Below are positions 49,654 to 57,623 of a DNA stretch of 64,000 nucleotides, piece after piece. Position numbers and translations under genes: made by a program. Source of the DNA: an uncultured Eubacteriales bacterium (GTDB lineage: Bacteria > Bacillota > Clostridia > Oscillospirales > Acutalibacteraceae); contig CAKTEU010000001.1 in NCBI GenBank assembly GCA_934552855.1, forward strand, positions 69,820 to 133,819, given 5' to 3'. Positions within the stretch are counted from its first letter, which is position 1. Every line of letters begins with the position of its first letter. The notes under the pieces are model-generated. The model was not told the DNA's origin. It did not search any database and saw only the letters and a program-made list of their open reading frames with translations.

Positions 49654-51471
49654 ATGGACATCAGACAGGATATTCGAAATGTTGCAATCATTGCTCACGT
49701 TGACCACGGCAAAACCACCCTTGTTGACGAACTTTTGAAGCAAAGCGGAATTTTCCGCCAAAACGAGCAGATTGCGGAAAGAGTTATGGACTCGAACGAC
49801 CTTGAACGTGAAAGAGGAATCACAATCCTTTCAAAAAATACCGCCGTTCATTACAAAAACGTAAAAATAAATATTGTTGACACTCCGGGTCACGCCGACT
49901 TCGGCGGCGAAGTTGAGCGTATCCTTATGATGGTTGACGGCGTTCTTTTGCTTGTTGACGCATTTGAAGGCTGTATGCCGCAAACAAGATTTGTTCTCAA
50001 AAAAGCACTCGGTCTCAAAAAGAAAGTTATTGTTGTTGTCAACAAAATCGACCGTCCCGGCGCAAGACCGGCAGAAGTTATTGACGAGGTTCTTGACCTT
50101 TTCATCGAACTCGGCGCAGACGAAGATCAGCTTGATTTTCCCGTTGTTTATGCTTCGGCAAAGGACGGCTATTCATCGCTTGACTCCTCCGTTCGTGAAG
50201 GCGATATGAGACCGCTTTTCGATTCGATTCTTGAAAACATTGACCCGCCGCACGGCGACATGAACGGCCCGCTTCAGATTCTCTTTTCCAGCCTTGATTA
50301 CGACGATTACATCGGAAGAATCGGCGTTGGCAGAGTTGAAAGAGGACACATTAAGAGAAACGAGCAGGTTGTTCTTTGTAAAACCGATGGCAAACGTGAA
50401 AACGTCCACATTTCAAAGCTTTATCAGTTTGAAGGTCTCAAGCGTGTTGAAGTTGAAGAAGCCGCACTCGGCGACCTTGTTTGCGTTTCGGGCATTGCCG
50501 ACCTTAACATAGGTGAAACCGCATGCGATCCCGAAAAAATTGAACCGCTCCCCTTTGTAAAAATCGACGAGCCGACAATTTCAATGAACTTCATCGTCAA
50601 CAACAGCCCATTCGCCGGACAGGAAGGCAAGTTTGTAACGTCACGCAACCTTCGTGACCGACTTTTCAAAGAGGTTGAAACAAACGTAAGTATGCGTGTT
50701 GAGGAAACCGATTCCACCGACACCTTCAAAGTCAGCGGACGCGGCGAGCTTCATCTTTCGATTCTCATTGAAACAATGCGCCGTCAGGGCTATGAATTTC
50801 AGGTTTCACGCCCAAAGGTAATCATGAAAAAGGAAAACGGCGTTCTTATGGAACCTATGGAGCTTCTTATTGTTGAAGTTCCGGAGCAGTATGTCGGTTC
50901 GGTTATGGAAAAGCTCGGTTCAAGAAAAGGCGAACTTGAAAACATGGGCGTTCGTGACGGCGGAATGACCCACCTTGAATTTAAGATTCCTTCAAGAGGA
51001 CTCATCGGCTACCGCAGCGAGTTCATGACCGACACCAACGGCAACGGCATTATCAACCAGCTTTTTGCCGGCTACGAGCCGTATAAGGGCGACATTCAAA
51101 CAAGAGACAGAGGTTCAATTGTTGTTCATGAAACGGGCGAAAGCACCGGCTACGGCCTTTTCAATACTCAGGACAGAGGCCGCCTCTTCATCGGACCGGG
51201 CGTTCCGGTTTATGAGGGAATGATAGTCGGCGAATGTGCAAAGAGCGAGGACGTTGTTTGCAACGTCTGCAAGCAGAAGCACCTGACCAACACCCGTGCC
51301 TCCGGTTCGGACGACGCACTTCGCCTTGTTCCGCCCACAACGCTCAGCCTTGAGCAGTGCATGGAATTCATCAAAGACGATGAACTTCTTGAAGTTACGC
51401 CCGTTTCGCTCAGACTCAGAAAGGTTATCCTTTCAAAAGAGCAGAGAATGAAGCAGCAGTTCAGAAAGTAA
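49654..51471 (+). CDS. typA: Ribosome-associated GTPase TypA/BipA
   Basis: Translation-factor GTPase of 605 residues that binds the ribosome and aids assembly and stress growth. G1 AHVDHGKTTL, G2 RGITILSKN, G3 DTPGHADFGGE and G4 NKIDRPGARP are present, followed by EF-G-like domains II, III and V and the TypA C-terminal domain (SRGLIGYRSEFMTDTNGNG). AAAGGTGAG precedes the ATG at 49654. It is transcribed alone and closed by a terminator. Confidence 0.97.
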   Translation: MDIRQDIRNVAIIAHVDHGKTTLVDELLKQSGIFRQNEQIAERVMDSNDLERERGITILSKNTAVHYKNVKINIVDTPGHADFGGEVERILMMVDGVLLLVDAFEGCMPQTRFVLKKALGLKKKVIVVVNKIDRPGARPAEVIDEVLDLFIELGADEDQLDFPVVYASAKDGYSSLDSSVREGDMRPLFDSILENIDPPHGDMNGPLQILFSSLDYDDYIGRIGVGRVERGHIKRNEQVVLCKTDGKRENVHISKLYQFEGLKRVEVEEAALGDLVCVSGIADLNIGETACDPEKIEPLPFVKIDEPTISMNFIVNNSPFAGQEGKFVTSRNLRDRLFKEVETNVSMRVEETDSTDTFKVSGRGELHLSILIETMRRQGYEFQVSRPKVIMKKENGVLMEPMELLIVEVPEQYVGSVMEKLGSRKGELENMGVRDGGMTHLEFKIPSRGLIGYRSEFMTDTNGNGIINQLFAGYEPYKGDIQTRDRGSIVVHETGESTGYGLFNTQDRGRLFIGPGVPVYEGMIVGECAKSEDVVCNVCKQKHLTNTRASGSDDALRLVPPTTLSLEQCMEFIKDDELLEVTPVSLRLRKVILSKEQRMKQQFRK

Positions 51472-51491
51472 GAATTACAGAAATTTAAAAT

Positions 51492-51536
51492 AAAGGTTAC
51501 GGCTCAAAGTTTTTGTTTGCGCCGCAACCTTTTTTG
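51492..51536 (+). terminator. Terminator after typA
   Basis: AAAGGTTACGGCTCAAA pairs, with two mismatches, with TTTGCGCCGCAACCTTT; a T run follows. Confidence 0.75.
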
Positions 51537-51545
51537 TTTTTATGA

Positions 51546-51574
51546 TTGACAAAAGGTGCGTTTCGGCGGATAAT
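51546..51574 (+). promoter_or_regulatory. Sigma-A promoter of the LRR gene
   Basis: TTGACA (51546-51551), 17-base spacer, GATAAT (51569-51574). Confidence 0.7.
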
Positions 51575-51609
51575 GAAAGCGATAAATTTTTCATATACGG
51601 AGGAAGCAT

Positions 51610-52956
51610 ATGGCATTGACAGACGAAGAAAGAAAAGTTATTAACAACGCTTTTGAAATCATATTGAAACATACCCAAAACAACAAATCCGCTTCGGAAT
51701 CTGTTCTGCGCTTCAAAGATACGGCTTTTCAGCTTATAGATACATGCGACCGAGAAACAAAAGAGAAAGAACAAGCAAAAAAGGAGGAAGCAAAAAACAC
51801 CCAAAGCAAAGCCGTTCAAACAAAAGATGAGCCGTTAACTTTTAAAGAAAAGTTTCGCAACTTCATATTCGGCGCCAAACCGGAACCGGTAATCAAAGAA
51901 ACTCCGAAGCCACAGCCGCCTAAACCCGAACCGCCTAAACCGGAAGTTGAATCACCGGCAGAACTTTTCAGAATTGAGCCTTACCGCGGCGGTGCGATGA
52001 TTACAAAGTATGTCGGCTTTGATGACAAAAAAATCGTCATTCCAAAAGAGATTGACGGAAAGCATGTTTATGCACTTGGGGAGGGTGTTTTCAGAAATAT
52101 CAAAAGCCTTACCGAAATTATAATTCCGCATGGAGTTACAAGTATAGGCAATTTCTGCTTTTTGGAATGTAGCTCTCTGCAAAAAATCAAACTACCCGAA
52201 ACGCTTAAAGTCATAGGAGACCGCACCTTCTGTGGAACGCAAATACGAACATTGAGAATTCCGGATTCTGTATATTATATCGGTAGTTCTGCATTTGAAG
52301 GCTTACCGATTGAAGATATTGGTATACCGAAATCATTGTATGCAATATCCTCAAATACATTCAAGTCATGCACCAGACTTAGAAGAATTGTCATACCTCA
52401 AGGTGTTGTACGTATTAAAGAAGGTGCATTTTTTGGCTGCTTCGCATTAAGTTCTGTGTCTTTGCCTGCCAGTTTAAAAGAGATAGGCGAAGCCGCTTTT
52501 TCACGCTGTATAAGTCTTCAAGCCATTGACATTCCCCCATCGGTGGAAAAAATAGGCAAAAACGTATTCATTTGTATAAACGGACACGTTGATCCCTTTC
52601 ACAACGATTTTATGACGGAATATCGACTTGGAAAATGGAAAGCCATCATAAAATGTGCTCCGGGAAGCTATGCTCAGGAATATGCGCAAAATCACAGTCT
52701 GCCAATGGTTAAAAGCGACATTGTTTATGGTGAAAGCAAGCCAAATATGCCTGTCTATGTTGTAACCAATAACGCCGGTTTTAATGAAGAACCGGATTTG
52801 AATAAGCTGATTGACAACAGGGTATATGACTGGGCACAGCTTAGCAATAATATTAACGCTAAGTCATGTAACGTTCTTTGCATAAGAAGTAATGACCCCG
52901 ATTTAAATAAAAATATAATTAGTTTTTATGCGGGATTTGGTGTTTGGAGAGTCTAA
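51610..52956 (+). CDS. BspA-like leucine-rich repeat protein
   Basis: Protein of 448 residues. Residues 1-75 are charged and helical, a Pro-rich linker follows (PKPQPPKPEPPKPE), then about seven LRR_5 repeats of the BspA kind (LTEIIIPHGVTSIGNFCFLECSSL, in part; LRRIVIPQGVVRIKEGAFFGC) to about residue 310, and a unique C-terminal domain. No signal peptide or sorting motif is seen, so it is probably intracellular or exported by an unusual way. CGGAGGAAG precedes the ATG. The VanY-like gene follows 12 bases later and may share the transcript. Confidence 0.85.
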   Translation: MALTDEERKVINNAFEIILKHTQNNKSASESVLRFKDTAFQLIDTCDRETKEKEQAKKEEAKNTQSKAVQTKDEPLTFKEKFRNFIFGAKPEPVIKETPKPQPPKPEPPKPEVESPAELFRIEPYRGGAMITKYVGFDDKKIVIPKEIDGKHVYALGEGVFRNIKSLTEIIIPHGVTSIGNFCFLECSSLQKIKLPETLKVIGDRTFCGTQIRTLRIPDSVYYIGSSAFEGLPIEDIGIPKSLYAISSNTFKSCTRLRRIVIPQGVVRIKEGAFFGCFALSSVSLPASLKEIGEAAFSRCISLQAIDIPPSVEKIGKNVFICINGHVDPFHNDFMTEYRLGKWKAIIKCAPGSYAQEYAQNHSLPMVKSDIVYGESKPNMPVYVVTNNAGFNEEPDLNKLIDNRVYDWAQLSNNINAKSCNVLCIRSNDPDLNKNIISFYAGFGVWRV

Positions 52957-52968
52957 GGAGGTGTCCGT

Positions 52969-54204
52969 ATGAACAAAAAAATCGTTTCGCTTTTTCTTGT
53001 TTTTGCGGTAATGTTTACGTCTGTCTTTTGCGTTTCATTTATGTCTTTTGCAAAAGAGCCGTATCGTGTTGAAGCCGAGCAAAAATCCGTCAGCATAAAA
53101 GATTGCAAAATACAGCTTAAAAGGTATTTCGTATACACCGGAAAGCGAATTAAGCCGAGCGTTACCGTCACATACAGCGAAGAAACGCTTCAAAAAAACG
53201 TTCATTACACCGTTAAATACCAAAACAACCGAGAAGTTGGCAAAGCTTCGGCAATCATCACGGGAATCGAAGAAAACGGCTTTTTCGGTTCAAAAACGGT
53301 GAGTTTCAGAATTTCTCCAAAAAGGATCGTCAGACCCGATGTAAAGGAAGTAACGCCCACATCAGTTACCCTCACATGGAAAAAATATGACAATGACACA
53401 CGCTTTTTGGTTCGTGAATATGACAAAGAAAGCGACAGCTTTGTTCCGCTCAAAAGAGTGAAAACAAACGAAGTAAAAATAAACAATCTTCTTTCGAAAA
53501 GTATTCACCGATATGCGGTTACACCCTATAAAAACGTTGACGGAAAAAACTATTACGCAATAAGCTCAAAAGCGGTCAAAATCAAAACGCTACCGAGAGA
53601 ACACACCGAAAGCGGCCGCCTTCTTGTTGACCTTGAGGGACAGGACTGGAAGCTTGTTGTTGTCAATTTTACAAGGGAGTTTTCAAGAGAGCACGAAACG
53701 GCGGTAAGCTATGTTATGAACAGCGGAACAAGACTTGACAAACGTGTCACGCCGTATTATGTCAAAATGTACCGTGCGGCAAAAAAAGACGGCATTACGC
53801 TCACACCGTACTCCGGCTACCGAAGCTATATACACCAGGAATGGAACTATAACAACCTCACAAGCGTATACATGAATCAATACGGGTTAAGCCGAAAGAC
53901 CGCCGCAAAAAAAGCGGCCGAGGTTATTCTTCCACCCGGAACGAGCGAACATAATCTCGGCCTTGCGATGGATGTTTGCAACACACTTGATTCATTTGCA
54001 TATTCAAAAGAATATGCATGGCTGATGAAGAACGCTCAAAATTACGGTTTCATTCTTCGTTATCCAGAAGAAAAACAAAGCGTTACCGGTGTTTCCTATG
54101 AACCATGGCACTGGCGTTTTGTGGGAATCAAAAACGCAAAACTCATCAAAAAAAGCGGCCTTTGCCTTGAGGAATGGCTGGACGCAAACAATATTGTGTA
54201 TTAA
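52969..54204 (+). CDS. Secreted M15-type D,D-carboxypeptidase (VanY-like)
   Basis: Protein of 411 residues: signal peptide (VSLFLVFAVMFTSVFCVSFMS), an Ig/Fn3-like pair of domains (about 50-210; SISKCTIQL-like CKIQLKRYFVYTGKRIKPS and VKEVTPTSVTLTWKK), and a C-terminal VanY domain with zinc ligands in GTSEHNLGLAMDV and PWHWRFVG and the YSGYRSYIHQE strand. It would trim D-Ala from peptidoglycan stem peptides. A GGAGGTG lies before the ATG. Confidence 0.92.
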   Translation: MNKKIVSLFLVFAVMFTSVFCVSFMSFAKEPYRVEAEQKSVSIKDCKIQLKRYFVYTGKRIKPSVTVTYSEETLQKNVHYTVKYQNNREVGKASAIITGIEENGFFGSKTVSFRISPKRIVRPDVKEVTPTSVTLTWKKYDNDTRFLVREYDKESDSFVPLKRVKTNEVKINNLLSKSIHRYAVTPYKNVDGKNYYAISSKAVKIKTLPREHTESGRLLVDLEGQDWKLVVVNFTREFSREHETAVSYVMNSGTRLDKRVTPYYVKMYRAAKKDGITLTPYSGYRSYIHQEWNYNNLTSVYMNQYGLSRKTAAKKAAEVILPPGTSEHNLGLAMDVCNTLDSFAYSKEYAWLMKNAQNYGFILRYPEEKQSVTGVSYEPWHWRFVGIKNAKLIKKSGLCLEEWLDANNIVY

Positions 54205-54211
54205 AACCAAT

Positions 54212-54250
54212 AACCGGCAGGCTGCAATTGCAATCTGCCGGTTTGTTGTT
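54212..54250. terminator. Terminator between VanY-like gene and DUF gene
   Basis: AACCGGCAG pairs with CTGCCGGTT, followed by TGTTGTTTT; usable mainly on the plus strand. Confidence 0.75.
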
Positions 54251-54260
54251 TTGAATTGTT

Positions 54261-54743
54261 TTATTCTTCGCTTTCGTCTTCCTGCTCGGAAAGCTTGAGA
54301 ATTTCGGTCTGATTTGTAAAGAACAAAAGCTCGTCAATGTTCTTGTCATAGATTTTTTTACATGAAGCGCTCATAAGCGGCATCATCTTTGATTCAACAA
54401 CAGTGTTGATTGATGCAAAATCAATAAGAACCTTTATCTGGTTTTTGAAGAAATCAACGTCCTTATCGGCAAAAAAGCTGTCATCAACGTCGCCGATTTT
54501 AACGCCTGAAAGCTCCATATCCTTTTCATAAAGCGCACCGTTTTTTTCAAAGCATTTCTGCATAAGCGACTTCATGAGTTCAACGTCTCCGCCTTTGAGA
54601 GCGTTTTGAAGCGAGGTTGATTTGAGCTTGAATTTGAAAGAAATTTTTGTTGCTTTGATGATTGAATTTGAAAGTCTTGTAAGTTCCGGATTGATACTTT
54701 CCGGAATAAAAACTTCGCCGTCCTTGAGATAAAACTTGCTCAT
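54261..54743 (-). CDS. Unknown soluble protein
   Basis: Protein of 160 residues that I do not recognise. It is Lys/Glu-rich, mostly helical, with no membrane helix and an acidic tail (KLSEQEDESEE). ATCGGAGG lies upstream of the ATG, so expression is likely. It stands alone between two terminators or promoters, convergent with the VanY-like gene and divergent from asnA. Confidence 0.65.
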   Translation of the reverse strand: MSKFYLKDGEVFIPESINPELTRLSNSIIKATKISFKFKLKSTSLQNALKGGDVELMKSLMQKCFEKNGALYEKDMELSGVKIGDVDDSFFADKDVDFFKNQIKVLIDFASINTVVESKMMPLMSASCKKIYDKNIDELLFFTNQTEILKLSEQEDESEE

Positions 54744-54849
54744 TTTAAGTTCCTCCGATATGATTGAATTTTTCCGACAGATATTCTATCACAAACTTTG
54801 GGAAAATTCAACAGTTAATCGGCGGTTACATAAAAATCGCTTTTCTTCA

Positions 54850-54878
54850 TTGACACAACCGTTCATTACTGCTATAAT
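54850..54878 (+). promoter_or_regulatory. Sigma-A promoter of asnA
   Basis: TTGACA (54850-54855), 17-base spacer, TATAAT (54873-54878): full consensus. Confidence 0.88.
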
Positions 54879-54910
54879 ATCAGTCGTATTTTGTTTTTAG
54901 AGGTGTAATT

Positions 54911-55912
54911 ATGTCTTGCTATATTCCGGAAAATTACTGCTCTCACCTTTCGCTCAGAGAGACCGAGCAGGCAATTAAAAAGGTTAAGGACTTTTTTGAA
55001 CGTGACCTTGCAATCGAACTCAACCTCACCCGTGTTTCCGCTCCACTTTTTGTTGACGCAAAAAGCGGAATGAACGATAACCTCAACGGCACGGAAAGAC
55101 CCGTTGCCTTTGACGTTTTCAGCGGCGAAAAATTTGAAATTGTTCACTCGCTCGCAAAATGGAAAAGATATGCCCTCAAAATGTACGGCTTTGAAGAAAA
55201 CGAAGGTCTTTATACCGACATGAACGCAATCCGCCGTGACGAGGACACAGACAATATTCATTCAATTCTTGTTGATCAGTGGGACTGGGAAAAAATAATT
55301 CCCAAAGATGAACGTAACGAGCATACGCTCAAAAAAACCGTTAAACTCATTTACTCCGCCCTTCGCCACACGGAATACTACATCACAAAGGAGTATAACT
55401 TCATAGGAAGCCTTCTTCCTGAAAAAATCCACTTTGTTTCCTCTTTTGAGCTTGAAGAACAGTATCCGAACCTTTCAAGAAAAGAGCGTGAATATGCGGC
55501 CGCAAAAGAATACGGCGCAATTTTTCTCATGAAAATCGGCAGTGCGCTCAAAGACGGAAAGCCGCACGACGGAAGAGCTCCGGACTATGACGATTGGGAT
55601 CTCAACGGAGATATCATTGTTTATTATCCGGTTCTTGACATTGCTTTTGAACTTTCCTCAATGGGTATTCGTGTCAACGAAGAATCAATGGAGCGCCAGC
55701 TTAAAATTGCCGGCTGTGAGGACAGAAAAAACTTTCCGTTCCACAAAGCACTTTTGAACGGCGAACTTCCCTGCACAATCGGCGGCGGTATCGGTCAGTC
55801 AAGAATGTGTATGTTCTTCCTTCGCAAAGCGCATATCGGCGAAGTTCAGTCATCATATTGGAGCAGAGACGTTGTAAAATATTGCAGTGAACACGGCGCA
55901 CCGCTTCTTTAA
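54911..55912 (+). CDS. asnA: Aspartate–ammonia ligase
   Basis: Ammonia-dependent asparagine synthetase of 333 residues, a class II tRNA-synthetase-like fold. Family marks: LRETEQAIKKVKDFFE, VSAPLFVDAKSGMNDNLNG, HSLAKWKRYAL, DQWDWEKII and, at the end, TIGGGIGQSRMCMFFLRKAHIGEVQ. AGAGGTG precedes the ATG. It has its own promoter and terminator. Confidence 0.97.
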   Translation: MSCYIPENYCSHLSLRETEQAIKKVKDFFERDLAIELNLTRVSAPLFVDAKSGMNDNLNGTERPVAFDVFSGEKFEIVHSLAKWKRYALKMYGFEENEGLYTDMNAIRRDEDTDNIHSILVDQWDWEKIIPKDERNEHTLKKTVKLIYSALRHTEYYITKEYNFIGSLLPEKIHFVSSFELEEQYPNLSRKEREYAAAKEYGAIFLMKIGSALKDGKPHDGRAPDYDDWDLNGDIIVYYPVLDIAFELSSMGIRVNEESMERQLKIAGCEDRKNFPFHKALLNGELPCTIGGGIGQSRMCMFFLRKAHIGEVQSSYWSRDVVKYCSEHGAPLL

Positions 55913-55926
55913 TATTTAATATTTTC

Positions 55927-55962
55927 GGCAACCGCTGCTATGTTTCGGCGGTTGCCTTTTTA
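55927..55962 (+). terminator. Terminator after asnA
   Basis: GGCAACCGC pairs with GCGGTTGCC and is followed by TTTTTAT. Confidence 0.88.
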
Positions 55963-56013
55963 TATCGGCTGTGCTATAATAATATAAAACATTACTCATG
56001 CAGAGGTGGAAAC

Positions 56014-57306
56014 ATGTATCTTAACACAAAAAAATATGCATTGGTAAACTGCACACTCCTTGACGGAACAAAAAACATGAAGCCGCAAAAAGGAATGACC
56101 GTTCTTGTTGACGGAAAAAAGATTGTCGGCATTTCAAGCGAAAAAGCCCCGGCAGGATATGAAGCAATAGACCTTGGCGGCAAGTACGTCATGCCCGGCC
56201 TTATCAATATGCACGTCCACCTTCCGGCAACGGGAAAGCCGAGAAAAAAGCCGTCCGACCCGAAGAAGCTTGTAAAGCTTGTTACGATGAATGCACTGAC
56301 AAACAAAATCGGCGTTAAATTTTGCGAAAACACGGCAAAAACCGAGCTTCTCAGCGGTGTTACAACAATCCGCACGGTCGGCGGCGTAGGAAATTACGAC
56401 ACCGAAATCAGAGACCTTTCAAAGGCCGGAAAAATTCTTGCGCCTCGTGTTCTCGCCTCAAACATGGCCGTTTCCGTTCCGGGCGGTCACATGGCCGGCT
56501 CCCTCGCCTATGAAGCAACAACGCCCGAAGAAGCGGCGGCTTATGTTGAAAAAATATACAAAGAAAAAACTGACCTTATAAAGCTTATGATCACCGGCGG
56601 CGTTATGGACGCAGAAGTTGTCGGCGAACCGGGAGTTCTCAGAATGAAACCGGAGCTTGTTAAAGCGGCGTGTGACAAAGCACATTCGCTCGGCATGACA
56701 GTTGCCGCCCACGTTGAAAGCCCGCAGGGCGTTCTTGTTGCACTCCAAAACGGCGTTGACTCAATTGAACACGGTGCAATGCCGAACGATGAAATTATCC
56801 GCCTTTTCAAGGAGAAGAACGCATTTCAGGTTTCAACAATTTCTCCCGCTCTTCCGTATGCACTTTTTGACAGAAGTATTTCTCATGCAACATATGAACA
56901 GCAGGAAAATGGAAAAGTTGTTTTTGACGGCATTGTTTCGCTTGCAAAAGCCTGCCTTGAAAACGACATTCCCGTCGGACTCGGAACGGACACCGGCTGT
57001 CCGTATATTACGCACTATGATATGTGGCGTGAACTTTGCTACTTTGTGAAGTACTGCGGTGTGACTCCTTCTTTCGCTCTTTACAGCGCAACACTCCTCA
57101 ACGCAAAGCTTGCAAAAATCGACGATATCACCGGTTCAATTGAAAAGGGAAAATTTGCAGACATGATTATATGCGACAAAAATCCGCTTGAAAACCTTTC
57201 GGTTCTCAGAAATCTTCATTCGGTTATCAAAGAAGGCTACATGATAAATCATCCGCAGATTAAAAAGATGCCCGAAGCGGAAAAGGAACTTGACAAATTT
57301 CTTTAA
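56014..57306 (+). CDS. Amidohydrolase family protein
   Basis: Metal-dependent hydrolase of 430 residues, of the imidazolonepropionase/prolidase-like group. Metal and active-site marks are MPGLINMHVHLPATG, the Lys in DLIKLMITGGVMD, VAAHVESPQGV, SIEHGAMP and the final Asp in VGLGTDTGCP. AGAGGTGG precedes the ATG. Single gene; the substrate (a cyclic amide, dipeptide or similar) is not evident. Confidence 0.9.
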   Translation: MYLNTKKYALVNCTLLDGTKNMKPQKGMTVLVDGKKIVGISSEKAPAGYEAIDLGGKYVMPGLINMHVHLPATGKPRKKPSDPKKLVKLVTMNALTNKIGVKFCENTAKTELLSGVTTIRTVGGVGNYDTEIRDLSKAGKILAPRVLASNMAVSVPGGHMAGSLAYEATTPEEAAAYVEKIYKEKTDLIKLMITGGVMDAEVVGEPGVLRMKPELVKAACDKAHSLGMTVAAHVESPQGVLVALQNGVDSIEHGAMPNDEIIRLFKEKNAFQVSTISPALPYALFDRSISHATYEQQENGKVVFDGIVSLAKACLENDIPVGLGTDTGCPYITHYDMWRELCYFVKYCGVTPSFALYSATLLNAKLAKIDDITGSIEKGKFADMIICDKNPLENLSVLRNLHSVIKEGYMINHPQIKKMPEAEKELDKFL

Positions 57307-57330
57307 TAAAAGACAGAATCAATAAAACGC

Positions 57331-57555
57331 ATGAGGCTGTCGCATTTAGATGCAGAAAGCGTTTTCTTTACCCCGAAGCTGTATATAGATACTGCGAGCG
57401 GGTAAAAAAACGCTTAAAAGAGTAAAAATAATTCCTATTGGATTTAAAAATAAAGCTGTAATTCACGGTATACTTTCTTTTTGACGGCATCCGTAAATTA
57501 TATTTTTAATTTTGACTTTTTACTCTTTGTTCTGCGCTAAATGCGACAGTCCCAT
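57331..57555. repeat. MITE-like palindromic element, copy 2
   Basis: Element of about 225 bases with near-perfect terminal inverted repeats: the left end ATGAGGCTGTCGCATTTAG matches the complement of the right end, ATGGGACTGTCGCATTTAG, and the similarity continues inward through GCAGAA. It shares the inner blocks of copy 1 (6504-6661) but carries about 50 extra bases after the left GCAG, which themselves have a small dyad (AAAGCGTTTTCTTTACCC near GGGTAAAAAAACGCTT). No reading frame. Confidence 0.8.
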
Positions 57556-57565
57556 TTTTTTCATA

Positions 57566-57592
57566 AGAAAATCCCGCCAAAAAGGCGGGATC
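57566..57592 (-). terminator. Terminator after ispH-S1
   Basis: Minus-strand ATCCCGCCTTTTTGGCGGGAT followed by TTTTC. Confidence 0.88.
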
Positions 57593-57623
57593 AATCTTAT
57601 TATTCTGAAAAAGCGATAATTAA

